A DNA stretch of 64,000 nucleotides from Siphonodentalium dalli (GCA_032622095.1 CP136061.1:194006369-194070368), one strand, 5' to 3'; positions 47,860 through 59,386 are shown, numbered from the stretch's first letter. Made by a program: numbers and translations. Notes: a model not told the origin generated them from the sequence alone.

Positions 47860-49172
47860 AGCTCAACTTACTTTGTAAGTTTGAGCTATTGCCATGGTTT
47901 GGCGTCCGTCGTCCGTGTGTTCTCACAAATATGCACATAGTGGGTCATCCAATATTTTTTTGTTGGGTTCTGGTTGGGCACAATTAAAATATTGTTGGCT
48001 GCATAGATCTGTTCAGATATTTATTGGCTAAAAAATGCAGACATTGTTGAGTAAATTCAAATAAGTTGAAGTCATCTTGGGTTCTCATTTGGGCACAAAT
48101 TGGGTCAGTTGTCCAAAATATTATTGGGTTCCCTTGTTGGGTATGAAAAAAATCCCTTGTTGGGTATGAAAAAAATATCACAAATAGGCACATAGTGGGT
48201 CATCCAATATTTTTTTGTTGGGTTCTGGTTTGGACATTATGGACTTTTTTTTGGGACAAATGAAGTCCAAACCACCTGTTGAGTACATTCACATGAAAGC
48301 CAAAAAATATGTTTGGACAAAGAATAACTTGTCAGGGCTATTGGGTATACCCAACAACAGGGAAAATACCCAACAAGGCGGAAAATACCCAACAAGTGCC
48401 CATTGTACCACAAAGTAACCAATATATGCCCATATGTAAACACACATTTTTCATACCCAACAAGGGAACCCAATAAGATTTTGGACAACTGACCCAATTT
48501 GTGCCAAAATGTGGGTCCGTCCGTCCGTGTGTCCGTGAACAATTTCCTTTGTTCTGATCTTTATGAAATTTGTCATGAATGTTGACATTGACATGTAGAT
48601 GGGAACGAGTCATTTTGGTGTCATTCGGCCAAAAAACATGGCTGCTGGCGGCCATCTTGGATTTCAAAATTCAATCCATTGGCGCGGGCTACAGGTCGTA
48701 CTATTCGTCTGATCATCATGAAAATTGTCATGGATGTTAATATTGACATGTAGATGGGAACGAGTGATTTTCGGGTCGTTCGGCCAAAAAACATGGCCGC
48801 CAGCAGCCATCTTGAATTTTACTCTTTGCATGACTAAATCCTTTGGCGCGGGCTACAGGTTGTAGCTTTGGTCGGAACTTCATGAAATTTTTAATGGATG
48901 TTAACAATGACATGTAGATGGGAACGAGTCATTTTGGTGTCGTTCGACTGAAAAACATGGCCGTCAGCAGCCATCTTGGATTTTACTCTTTGCATGACTA
49001 AATCCTTTGGCGCGGGCTACAGGTCGTACCTTTTGTCTGATGTTTATGAAATTTGTCATGAACGTTGCCATTGACATGTAGATGGGAACGAGTCATTTTG
49101 GGGTCATTCGGCAATAAAACATGGCTGCTGGCGGCCATCTTGGATTTCAAAATTCAATCCATTGGCGTGGGC
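47860..49172 (+). repeat. Pearl-like tandem array, left part
   Basis: Starts with hairpin AGCTCAACTTAC/TAAGTTTGAGCT (47860-47887), then GGCGTCCGTCGTCCGTGTG. After a foldback insertion come GTCCGTCCGTCCGTGTGTCC (48514) and units of about 165-180 bp with ATGAAATTTGTCATG, GACATGTAGATGGGAACGAG, TCGTTCGGCCAAAAAACATG and GGCGCGGGCTACAGGTCGTA. Four units are visible before the array is cut at 49172 by a TA-flanked element. It resumes at 52428. Confidence 0.8.
47925..48512. mobile_element. Foldback insertion in the pearl-like array
   Basis: The left arm near 48072-48168 (CACAAATTGGGTCAGTTGTC, then TTGGGTTCCCTTGTTGGGTA) is mirrored at 48449-48510 (TACCCAACAAGGGAACCCAA). A direct word pair (CACATAGTGGGTCATCCAAT) occurs at 47934 and 48189. 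It separates the two halves of the GTCC-rich core, so it inserted there. Exact ends uncertain. Confidence 0.6.
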
Positions 49173-49174
49173 TA

Positions 49175-49927
49175 CTCTCAGGTGCCAAATAAAAGTGCTG
49201 GCCAAATACAAGTGCTGGGTGACATTTTTACCAAAAAAAGAATAATAGTGCTGGTGCACAATAAATGTGCTGGGTTACGGATTTTACTTTTCATGGTAGT
49301 ATGCTTAAAACTCGAGCCATAAAGGCTTATGCATACATTTATATAGTACAGGGAATCATACCTGTGCAGAGGAAGTGACATTCAGGTATTATGCATCATG
49401 TATCTTCACTATCTTGTTTACCCCATTCATACATTATGTAAGACCATGCGTGAAATAACATATTACTCATATGATATAAAGTTGGAATAGATTGTCTTAC
49501 ATGTTGATTGTTGTATTATACAGTACACACTGCACATGACTTTTTTTTCTCTTGTAGGTTGGGGGTCTTCGGGTATAGATGGTTCATTATTCCGATGGTT
49601 CATTATTCTGAGGGTTCATTATTCCGCTTTTCCATGAGGGTTCATAATTCCGACTATTTCAATATTCCGATACCTTCTATATGGCTTAGAATACTAGATA
49701 ATTTGGGATCGGAATAGCCATACGGAATACAAGAAGGGGTGGGAAAACTTAAGGCTGTTTATTAAATATGATTTTCAGTTGTGTTGCACAAAACAACCCC
49801 TTTTCAACATCACAAATAAAAGGATATCTAATGCTGAACAAACTATGTACAATGCTATGTGTTTGCTCCTAAGTTATGTATATCAACAATCTATTGTATT
49901 TATATATGTGTTATTATCATTTCCAAT

Positions 49928-49960
<33 letters not shown>

Positions 49961-50797
49961 GAGTGATAGTTAACTCAAGTAACTCACTCACTGTATAATT
50001 CAATTGATTAATATATTTAGGTTGAAACTTGTGTAGGCCTACTAGTAGATTGAAGTTCTTGTCCAAAATCATACTCAGTTTACAATTTTACATTAAGCCT
50101 AATTTGATTTTTTTTCGAAGAATTTACAATCAATTTTACATTTCTCTCACCAAATAATGCATTAAAACAGAAAAAGTATGAAACTGTCTTGTTTAAATAT
50201 CTTAATATTAAAGGAATATACTTTAATGCTTCTCATGAAATTATTTGTATGCAGAAAACACTCAGTCAAACTGGTAACTTTTAGCGCTTTTTCTGGGTTT
50301 CGCGTTGCCTATTTTCGAGGCACATCGTTTTTCATTATAAATTGTGATTATGGAACTGATTTTGGAGTTAACAAAAACATTTTAATTGTAGAATAAGTCC
50401 TGTGATCCATGGGCCATCTTTTCTATCGTTTCGGGTCCCGTGAACTCGGCCCAGTTCACGTTTTGCGCTTTATTACAAACCGAAAGTAGACGAAGTAAAA
50501 GATTGGGCGAACCGTGACTCTCAAAATAGGTTTTATATCGAAGCGATGTCGCATCTAAGTCTACTAAAACAACTTTATTTAGTGGTTTGTGACTTCTAGT
50601 ATTAACATTAGCACACATGTGATTCGTTCCATTCTTATATTCGTTTGTTTATCACCCAAAAAAAGAATAAATGTCACAGTATGTGATGGATTTACCCCCA
50701 AAAAATAATAAACGTGATGGGTCACAATAAGCGTGATTGTGTGTATTTTTGCTCCAAATTAATAAACGTGCCGGCACGTTTATTTGGCACCTGAGAG
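49175..50797. mobile_element. 1.6-kb TA-flanked element with AATAA.(A/T)GTGCTGG subterminal repeats
   Basis: CTCTCAGGTGCCAAATAAAA on the left mirrors TTTATTTGGCACCTGAGAG on the right, with TA at 49173-49174 and 50798-50799. The left subterminal region has five spaced copies of an AATAA-N-GTGCTGG-like motif (49186-49272). The right one has a related AATAAACGTG series (50660-50775) in reverse. The interior includes (AATC)n at 49930-49960. No transposase frame was recognised. It inserted into the pearl-like array. Confidence 0.78.
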
Positions 50798-50799
50798 TA

Positions 50800-52427
50800 C
50801 TAGTCCAGTGCATTTATGAGAAAAAATGCCAAACCCGGAACTAATTGCAACAGAATTTTTTTTTGCTGGAGTAAGTACATAAACCCTCCATAAACAACAT
50901 ACTAAAAATCGGCAAAAATCGGAAAAAAGGGAAATTGGTGAATTTCGTGAAATAAATTTGGTCAAATCATCAATTTATGGATTTTCATGGATGTTTATAA
51001 AAACAATAAAATTCACAAATCCTACAAATAGGATGTGTATTGTGTCGTCCTCAGTTTCCTGAACCCAGTACTGAAAACCAGTCCCAGATTCATTACGTAT
51101 TTTTCGAGTTGTGTGCCTTCAAAAATGCAAGTTTACCTGATTTCGGCCCATTTTCGGGGCCTCACTTTCGAAGAATGAGACAAAATGCCTTATTTATGAT
51201 TAATTATTAAAAAAAACTAGAGCAAACTGAAGGGATTTTTCACTGTTTTAGTAATTTCCTCACTAGATTAAACACAAAATATGATTAATATGTGCATCTA
51301 TAATTAAGAAGAAGATTATATTCTCAAACAAAATGTGTGTTCCATTGTATGGACTTAGCCAATTTTGCCTCTGACACTGAACGTGTGTGATGAAATGCAA
51401 TATTTGAGGTCATGTAACTCAATAATTTAATACCCATATGCCATGCGTTTCTTATAACCTTTTAAGTATGTTGGATTGAACAAATTGTAAAGGTATTAAC
51501 AGGACATTATTTAAGAAAATCAACTTATGGCCCTTTGAATACTTAGTCTTAGCTTGTTTCCAAAGATGCCAGTTTGAGGCATTTTTGTCCATTCTAAAAG
51601 GTTTTGGGCCATAAAAACAAAAAACAATGGGTGTTTTAATGTGTAAAATTATTTGAACTTTCCTCCCACAACACAATTAGCCTTACATTGGTCATGCCAT
51701 AGTATGTCACTAGATTTCTTTCATTTTCCAGGAAACTGACTCCAAATTTTAACGTTGGTATAGGGGTAGGAAAAATCACAAAATGCAATCTTATCACCAA
51801 ATTACAGCCATTTCAGACACAATGTTGTTTTCTTCCAGTTTATGTACATTCCTGTTGCATTATAAAACTGCTTAATACATTATCGGACGTTGATTTAGAA
51901 TTTTATGGTTATGTTGTATAAAAACAATGCCAATTTGACATTTCACTGCAAAATTATGACAACAAATATAGCTCTGTCAATAAACATAAACAAAGGAAAT
52001 ATGAAATTATGCATGAAAGAACAATGCAAGCAGAAGCTGTTAATATAAAGTTTTATGCTTCAAGATGCATAATTTTGAAGTTTTTGTTGATATGCTTTCC
52101 CCTACCCCATTGTTCTGCCGTTCAAATTTGGAGTAAGTTTCCATAATGATGAGTGAAATCCAGTGACATTCATTGGTATAACCATTGAAATGCTATTTTC
52201 TCAACAAAAAAATGATTTAAGAGGACAGATCACATAATTTTACACAATAAACTTTCGTTAATTATTCTGAATATGCCTAAAATCCTTTTAAAATTGACAA
52301 AAACGCCCCACAATAGCATTTTCGGAAAAGAGGCTAGACTTAAGAGTTCATAGGACCATAATTTTCTTTTCTTCACCAATGTATTTGGAAATTACTTCAC
52401 AATTTCTTCAATCTAGTATTCTCAAAA
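50800..52427. mobile_element. Large diverged foldback region
   Basis: GAAACTGACTCCAAATTT near 51732, followed by TATAGGGGTAGG, is mirrored at 52097-52140 (CCTACCCC, then AAATTTGGAGTAAGTTTCC). Outside this, TGTGTAAAATTATTTGAACTT (about 51640) pairs with a diverged complement at 52225-52250, and CTAAAAGGTTTTGGGCCATA (about 51594) with 52270-52300. The arms are strongly diverged, so this is an old element, perhaps spanning most of 51.1-52.4 kb. Non-coding. Confidence 0.55.
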
Positions 52428-52795
52428 AATGTAGATGGGAACGAGTGATTTTGGGGTCGTTCGGCCAAAAACATTGGCCGCCAGCAGCCATCTTGGATTT
52501 TACTCTTTGCATGACTAAATCCTTTGGCGCGGGCTACAGGTCGTAGCTTTGGTCGGAACTTCATGAAATTTGTCATGGTTGTTAACAATGAAATGTAGAT
52601 GGGAACGAGTTATTTTGGGGTCGTTCGGCCAAAAAACATGGCCACCAGCAGCCATCTTGGATTTTACTCTTTGCATGACTAAATCCTTTGTCGCGGGCTA
52701 CAGGTCGTAGCTTTGGTCAGATCTTCATGAAATTTGTCATGGATGTTAACAATGACATGTGGATGGGAACGAGTCCTTTGGGGTCAATTGGAATT
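52428..52795 (+). repeat. Pearl-like tandem array, right part
   Basis: Resumes the array cut at 49172 with the same unit (ATGTAGATGGGAACGAGTGA, GGCGCGGGCTACAGGTCGTA). Two and a half units are present, ending at about 52795 in a T-rich tract. About 100 bp of unit are missing relative to the left part. 52840-52870 holds GGTAGGTTGGTAGGG, the reverse of the CTACC words seen elsewhere. Confidence 0.75.
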
Positions 52796-52900
52796 TTTTT
52801 TTTATTTGTTTCCTATTTATACGGTGCCAAATAATTCCAGGTAGGTTGGTAGGGATTTTGTTTTTTTGTAATATTTTTAATTTTTTCCCCGAACAGTTAA

Positions 52901-53292
52901 CCCTTTACCCAACAAACCGGCCAAAACCGGCCAAATAAAGATTCAACAGCCTAAAATATCTTCGGTCTGTCTCAATAGAACCATGCAAATATGGATATCA
53001 TTGGAACCGGCTCCTTGACCACATTGTGATAGTTACAGTTATGCCCTGCGCCAATGCATTCTCTTATATATGTGAGTTGACCATATGTCGCCTCGCATAT
53101 ATAAGAGAATGCATTGGCCTAAAAAAAATCTTTTTTTAACACTTTTTACCATTTTTTCTTACACTCTTTAACAATTTTTTAATTTTTAATGTGTTAAGCC
53201 AATGCATTCTCTTATATATGCGAGGCGACCTATGGTCGACTCGCATATATAAGAGAATGCATTGGCACAGGACGTTTCTGTTGGGTAAAGGG
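52901..53292. mobile_element. TTAA element A (piggyBac-like), with two hairpin modules
   Basis: Left flank TTAA (52897-52900) with end CCCTTTACCCAACA; right end TGTTGGGTAAAGGG with CTAA (53293-53296). It contains two 67-bp hairpins (53051-53117, 53199-53265) built on CCAATGCATTCTCTTATATA and its complement. CCCTTT-starting ends at TTAA are a piggyBac hallmark. Non-coding. Confidence 0.85.
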
Positions 53293-53369
53293 CTAACCCA
53301 CATCAAGTTTTGATTAGACTTGACTATCTTTTTGTACTAATTGGACTTTTTATCAGTAATACCACTTAA

Positions 53370-53793
53370 CCCTTTACCCAACAGAACGGCCCTGTGCCAA
53401 TGCATTCTTTTATATATGCGAGTCGACCATAGGTTGCCTCGCATATATAAGAGAATGCATTGGCTTAACACATATTAAAAATGATAAAATTGTCAAAGAA
53501 TGTAGAAAAATATTATAAAATTGTTAACGAATGTAAGAAAAAATGGTAAAAAGTGTTAAAAAAGATTTTTGTTAGGCCAATGCATTCTCTTATATATGTG
53601 AGGCGACCTATGGTCGACTCGCATATATAAGAGAATGCAACGGCACAGGGCATAACTGTAACCATCACAATGTGGTCAATGAACCGGTTCCAATGATATC
53701 CATATTTGTATGGTGTTATTGAGACAGACCGAAGATATTTTAGGCTGTTGAAGCTTTATTTGGGCGTTTTTGGCCGCTTTGTTGGGTAAAGGG
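53370..53793. mobile_element. TTAA element B, inverted copy of element A
   Basis: TTAA at 53366-53369 and 53794-53797. It is the reverse-complement orientation of element A: starts CCCTTTACCCAACAGAACGG, ends GCTTTGTTGGGTAAAGGG, with hairpins at 53397-53463 and 53577-53643. Separated from A by 69 bp. Together A and B form a 0.9-kb inverted pair. Confidence 0.85.
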
Positions 53794-53797
53794 TTAA

Positions 53798-54454
53798 GAG
53801 GGACATTAATGCTTACTCTTTACACTGTGTGAAAGCTGTCCATGTATATTGCAAGTAAACAGTTAATGTAGCACAATAATATGATAAGTATTGTCAATGT
53901 GGACAAGGAATTTCCTCGCAGGCACACCTCAATTGCATTGAACTATTTGATCCCACATCTCGGTCACATTGAAAATGTTACCACAACCTCACATCTTGAC
54001 TGAGATACCACACCTTAGCATTCAAATTGTCCCCAACTTTGAAGTACCTTATACACACTGGCATATGCATGCTTGTAAGTTTTATTCACCCAAACAAACC
54101 AGTAGATAATTTCATGTGCTACTTTTTTGATATGGTAGACATGCAGTCATCTTTATACTGTGTGTAGTAACCATGCATGAATTCTATGAATCCCGGATTG
54201 ACTGGGGAGAGAAACTCTGCAATAGAAACTCCTCTACATGTACATGTATAATGCTCTCTAACAGATAATACTTCTTCCCACAACTTGGCACAAGGCATGG
54301 GAGTTGAACAAACAAGATTACCACAGTCGGGTTTTATTAAAGACTTATTTATTTTTGAGATTGGGATTCATCTGCAACCACAAATGGACATAGAAGTAAA
54401 TTGTTTTTGAAAATTCCATCTAAAATTATTACTTCTTAATGTAAACATAGTATA
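53798..54454. other. Unassigned intronic stretch
   Basis: No gene or bounded repeat recognised. Confidence 0.35.
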
Positions 54455-55180
54455 TCTAATATATATTTTGGGACTTCTGTCTGTGTTTTAGCTATGGCCA
54501 GGAAAACGGTTGGACCGATTGAGCTCAAACTTCCAATCTAAGGTTAAAAAGCCACGGGCAGTGTTTACCGCCATTTTGGAGAAGCTCCGAGCACCCCTTC
54601 TCCACACCCAGTCACCAAAATGACCGGCCTTGGCACTGTGTGGTTAATCGCGTTGATAGTTAAAGAGCGTTCATATTCGCAGTGTCGTTGATAAAGAGCG
54701 TATGCGTGTAGTGTGATTCTTATGTCTGGGGCCAGACGTGAGTTTGTCTGTATCCAGACATGAGCGTGTTGTGTGATTCTTATGTCTGTCTTCATACTTA
54801 GGGGTTCCAAGGAACGGGGGAGATTTTCATCGGGTAAGTTTTTCCGCCCGAGGTGATCTTCACCTTGAAACGGGTACCCACAAACGTACCTCTTTAAGGG
54901 ACGGGTACCATCACGGGACAGGTACCATCATTTCTCTTGATTAAAAAGGCCGAATTAACTCAAATTAAATTAAAAAATTAACGGATTTTGACGAAATTTG
55001 ATACCTAGGGTTACTTTTGTCGGGGGAGTGTTTTCAACAGGTCAAATCGTGACCCCGACCTGACCTAGGGGTACTTTTATCCGGGGAGTGTTTTGGACAG
55101 GTCAAATCATTACCCTGACCTTGACCTTCAAAATGGTCAATTCAAGGTCAAAGCCCGGACGAAGTCGGGTCACCTGCTAG
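54455..55180 (+). mobile_element. Non-autonomous Helitron, 726 bp
   Basis: Begins TCTAATATATATTTTGGG and ends in CTAG at 55177-55180, with host A before and host T after, the AT target used by Helitrons. Just before the end is a hairpin, CCCGGACGAAGTCGGG (imperfect), ten bases from CTAG, matching the 3' terminal hairpin plus CTRR rule. Inside are GACCTGACCTAGGGGTAC and FTGACC-rich DNA-like words but no Rep/helicase frame. It depended on a partner for rolling-circle movement. Confidence 0.8.
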
Positions 55181-56033
55181 TAGTATATATATTTAGTGAT
55201 ATAGATGTGTTCACATGGCAATTACATGCATTAAAAAAAAAAAAAATCCAGGTAGGCCCAATTTCGGCAGGTCGGTCAGGCAACCGGAAACTCAGATTTT
55301 TTGTGTGACCTTAACGCTATAATTCACATGTTATAAAAAGGCTCAGATGGGCTTCAATATAGGTTATAATTTAGAAATAACAGTTGCCGGGTACTAAATT
55401 ATGAACATTTCCTCAAAAATATACTAATAGTTTAATATAAAAAAAATTGTATGAATGCGATATTAGTATCATATTACCGTTATCCAAAAACACAATTTGT
55501 GTGAGCCGAGCAATTGTTTATATACAGCATATAAATAGTTAATGATAAGCAAAACACTCAACACCATGGCAACTTTTTTATGAGAGTGATTCATGTTGAC
55601 CATTCAACACAGAAATTTTGAGTGGCAATGATTAGCAAATGCTATACCGGTATGTTGTAAACAACTTGGTGGCATTTCTAACCAAGTTTACTTAATGGAG
55701 TCTCCCCAGTGTTGAGTGTTTGCTTATCACATACTATTTACGTACTGTTTGTTTACATAAATAGTTGTTTGTTTCCATAACACAGAGTACTAACATAACA
55801 ATATACATGCAATTTACGCGATATTTATGACTGGTATAAGAACAAAATGGATGTGACTATTTTAACAGCAATTACCAACTGCCATCGCTTACCGTATCTT
55901 TAACACAATTTTGAATATGATTACCAATTATAGTAATGAATCGGATATTTGAATTTGTATAAAAAGCAGACCACAATTACAGGTATTTTGTACCGATAAA
56001 ATTTATTCACGACAGATTAAAGCGAATAAAAAG
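55181..56033. other. Unassigned intronic stretch
   Basis: A14 tract at 55234 followed by CCAGGTAGG, GGTCGGTCAGG and CAACCGGAAAC, a further member of the CTACC/TTTCCGG family. Otherwise nothing recognised. Confidence 0.4.
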
Positions 56034-56041
56034 GTTGTACA

Positions 56042-58100
56042 TAGTGTTGGGAGGTTTTAGAATTTACGTTTCGGTTTCGGTATTTTTAGGTAAAAAAAAC
56101 CTCGGTTTTAGTATGCCATCATTTAACATTTTGCAATTAGTCCAACACAACTGGACAAAACAGGCACTACCAGTTACAGAGGGCCATGATAAGTTGGGGA
56201 ACAGCTTGCTGTGTTGCCAAATCATAAACTTTAATGAGAATGTGAGATAAATGTCATATTGAACCATCAAGTTTAAGCACACACAAAATAGTTGTGCCCG
56301 ACTGACCATATTTCTTGACGCTGATCCTAAACTTTTTTTCCGACTATACACAAATATTTCCCCCATACCAAAATCAAAACTTTAAAGTGAAACGCAAATA
56401 CTGCGACGTTTCATGCATACAAGATGAAGTCCCGCGTGCGACTAATATTGATACCGATATAATTTACAATCAAGACAATGCCGTGGTAATAAATCAGTTA
56501 CGATGTAGCATGTGCCCAGTTTCTGAACAATGATGACGTAATTACGCGTTTGATGTTCCCGCTCAGTTTGTGGGTGATAGTTGTGTTGCGTTCTAAAAAT
56601 AGGTCGATTGCAGTGGATTCGTAGAGATGACAAAATATGAGTTCGACAGAGAAGATTGTTTGGTCGAAAGCATTTGAATTACGTCACAAGACTCGCATTG
56701 ATGCTGGCTAATATATATGGAATGGAATAAAATTTAAACATAAGTTCAAATTAAACAGTCACGCATAGAATGATAGATGGGTTCATGTTTGCTAAGTGTC
56801 TTAACCCTTTGGAGAGTATCTGTAACGTCATATACATGATGTCATGAGCCGGAGCCGGAGCCCATTAACGGGTATTTGCCACAGTATATTCGCCATGTAC
56901 CTTTCCGAAATCACAAAACACCACACTGTTATCCCCATTCTAATGCTCTTCGAACTTAAAAATGTTATTTAGACAAACAAATGGCTCGTAATTATCAACG
57001 AAATGTGCGGCCATAGAAAACACTCAGCCAATTCACGACTTTTTATTTTAAATTTAAATTAGATAAAATATAGTCCCCCAATTACCATCGCTCTTATCGT
57101 TAAAAATACTGATAAACATGAAAAATTGCCACCTCAAATAAAAATAAATATGCACAACAATTAGTTTCTGCATGTACCTGATGTCTTGTTCAGATGTTTA
57201 CCACTTACAAATTGCAGTTTTGATTTTACCGCGATCTTGAAGTTGAATTGAAACAATACAATGGGAAATTGTTTACTCAATGCGATGTATTTCACGCCAT
57301 GTCTGTCGCGGTTTCATGTCAAGAAATTTGGTCAAATGACATTGACATTGGTGGGGTATAACGTTGTGGTGTTTTGTATTTTCTGAAAGTAGATGTTTAC
57401 AGGGCGAATGTACTGACTGTCAATTTCCGACAAAAGCCACATCGCTGGTTTGTTTATATAGCAACGAGCTAGTAACGGAAGTCAGTGCCAAGGGCGTCAA
57501 CTCTATAATCTACTCCGTAACGTCGCCGGCATGTACTGCGTAAGGGTGACGTCATGGAGTGAAATCGGTAGGGTGACACCAACCTACGATTCTGACTGAT
57601 CGCCATACTGTTGCGCGAGCGCACGTAATAATTTATAAATCAGACGATTTATGGAAGTTATGTCTACATAAAATAACACTTCATGAAACGACATATATGT
57701 CGTTCTACTCCTCAACCGATAGATGACATATATGTCGTTCTACTCGCCAAAGGGTTAAACTGTTAATCGGGTGTCGCTCGGCATGTTCGAAGTGCATAAA
57801 ATAGCACCAACAAGGCTTTTTTTGTCGGAGTGTTCACGCGACTGTTGAAAAAGAACAAAAACGGTCGCTTACGATAATGATAACAACACGGTGGTCAAGT
57901 CAAAACTGACACATTCCGAAACATTGAACATGGGGGCCGATAATTTGACAATAGTATTAACTATAAAGTTGATTCAAGTGAAAAATAAACATACAAAAAA
58001 AAAAATAACATCAGTTGGGGCAGAATCACGTCGGTCGGTTTCGGTTGGTATTGTTTAAAACCGAAACCGAGTTGTTTTCTCGGTTAACCGCCCATCACTA
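56042..58100. mobile_element. hAT-type element interrupted by a TTAA element
   Basis: Left end TAGTGTTGGGAGGTT, right end AACCGCCCATCACTA, and perfect 8-bp duplication GTTGTACA at 56034-56041 and 58101-58108. Subterminal TTTCGGTTTCGG and ACCGAAACCGAG mirror each other. Without the nested insertion (56805-57754) the element is about 1.1 kb. A frame at 56315-56533 contains KVKRKYCDVSC and CSMC, possible zinc-binding remnants, but I cannot name it. No transposase core. Confidence 0.88.
56805..57754. mobile_element. TTAA element (piggyBac-like), 950 bp, nested in hAT
   Basis: TTAA at 56801-56804 and 57755-57758. Ends CCCTTTGGAGAG and CTCGCCAAAGGG. The right subterminal region has two copies of GACATATATGTCGTTCTACTC (57690-57745). 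Non-coding. Since it sits inside the hAT, it inserted later. Confidence 0.85.
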
Positions 58101-58108
58101 GTTGTACA

Positions 58109-58586
58109 TACATTCAGTATTTTTGGGACCACACATGGGGGCCTGATAAAAGGGAATTTGACTTTGCATGGCCTTATTTAGTGGTGACAAATAGGATAGG
58201 ACATCTTTAACTGTTGAAAAACTAGTGGGGGTCCTTCCTGGTAAAAAACAATATAGTATTGTATACATGTTCCGTTCAGTCTGCTTCTTTTTTTTATAGA
58301 AAAATTAATGCAGATGATGAATTTTATTTTTTATTATATATTTTCTGTGCACCATTCAGTGACCAGTTTATTTTCATGGCATAGGTGACAGAGCCATCCA
58401 TTCCATATGTGTCACTAATTCTCGGAGCGGGGCCTGAATATTTTGTATTGCCTTTTCATTAATATCGTCCTCCATCTTCTTATTTTACACTGTCTGTATA
58501 GAGTGTCTAGTCCAATTGCACTGTGTATTGATTTCCTATTTCCGCATGCATACTCTGGCACTGCGGTTATTCCTGTCTGTCTGATT
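58109..58586. other. Unassigned intronic stretch
   Basis: No gene recognised; T-rich tracts only. Confidence 0.35.
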
Positions 58587-58588
58587 TA

Positions 58589-58801
58589 CAGTAATGCCCT
58601 AAATAATCGACTCCTTAACCACAGCAGAATTATGGGTAACTTTTCAGGATTTAGTAGGAAATATGGCTTGTTGCCATTCATCGGAAAGCTCTCACTGAGA
58701 GCTTTCCGATGAATGGCAACAAGCCATATTTCAGACTAAATCATGAAAAGTTACCCATAATTCTGCTGTGGTTAAGGAGTCGATTATTTAGGGCATTACT
58801 G
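58589..58801. mobile_element. Palindromic TA-flanked MITE, long form
   Basis: CAGTAATGCCCTAAATAATC mirrors GATTATTTAGGGCATTACTG with TA at 58587-58588 and 58802-58803. Each arm is about 106 bp, pairing almost perfectly through AGAGCTTTCCGATGAATGGC at the centre. Same family as 47563-47740. Confidence 0.9.
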
Positions 58802-59143
58802 TATGTTCAAATGTCACTCCACATGTTTGTAGCTTATTAGAGAGATGCTTAAATACTTAGTCTTACTTTCCTATGTTGCATTATTGGTGCTGTCATCTAT
58901 CATCAAACATGGGATCATTTCTGTAAGTTTTCAGCCAAATCGATCAATTGATGAATGCACTGTTGATCCAATCCAGGATAACAAGTCTCAATCGATGATT
59001 GTATTGATCCATTACATGATAACCAGACTCATAAGCAACCCTAGACTGTAAAAATATCATATGATGCCAAGAGATGGATGACATACATGTATACCGTATA
59101 AAGTGCTGTGCACATTTAATTAAAATTAAAATTGATGCTTTAA

Positions 59144-59382
59144 CCCTTTGAGTGCGAGGTAAAAATTTTTATCAATCCATATACCCTGTGCCAATCCATT
59201 CTCTTATATATGCGAGTCGACCATAGGTCGCCTCGCATATATAAGAGAATGCATTGGCCTAACAATTATTATTTTATTTTTTTTACAATTTTTTACAATT
59301 TTAATAATTTATTCTTATATTCTTTAAGAGACTTATTTTGTAGTTTTAGGGCCGATGAGATCGGCCCCTGGCACTCAAAGGG
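59144..59382. mobile_element. TTAA element (piggyBac-like) carrying the 67-bp hairpin
   Basis: TTAA at 59140-59143 and 59383-59386. Ends CCCTTTGAGTGCGAGG and GGCACTCAAAGGG. It holds one copy of the 67-bp hairpin (59191-59257) otherwise seen in the CCCTTTACCC elements at 53 kb. A GGGCCGATGAGATCGGCCC hairpin lies near the right end. Non-coding. Confidence 0.87.
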
Positions 59383-59386
59383 TTAA

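Noticed and set aside
49925-49965. (AATC)n repeat as a possible functional site
   Set aside because: Simple microsatellite of eight or so units inside a transposon; nothing supports a function.
53051-53643. CRISPR-like array
   Set aside because: The repeated palindromes are unevenly spaced and inverted within transposon ends with TTAA flanks in an animal intron; no cas-like genes or regular spacers.
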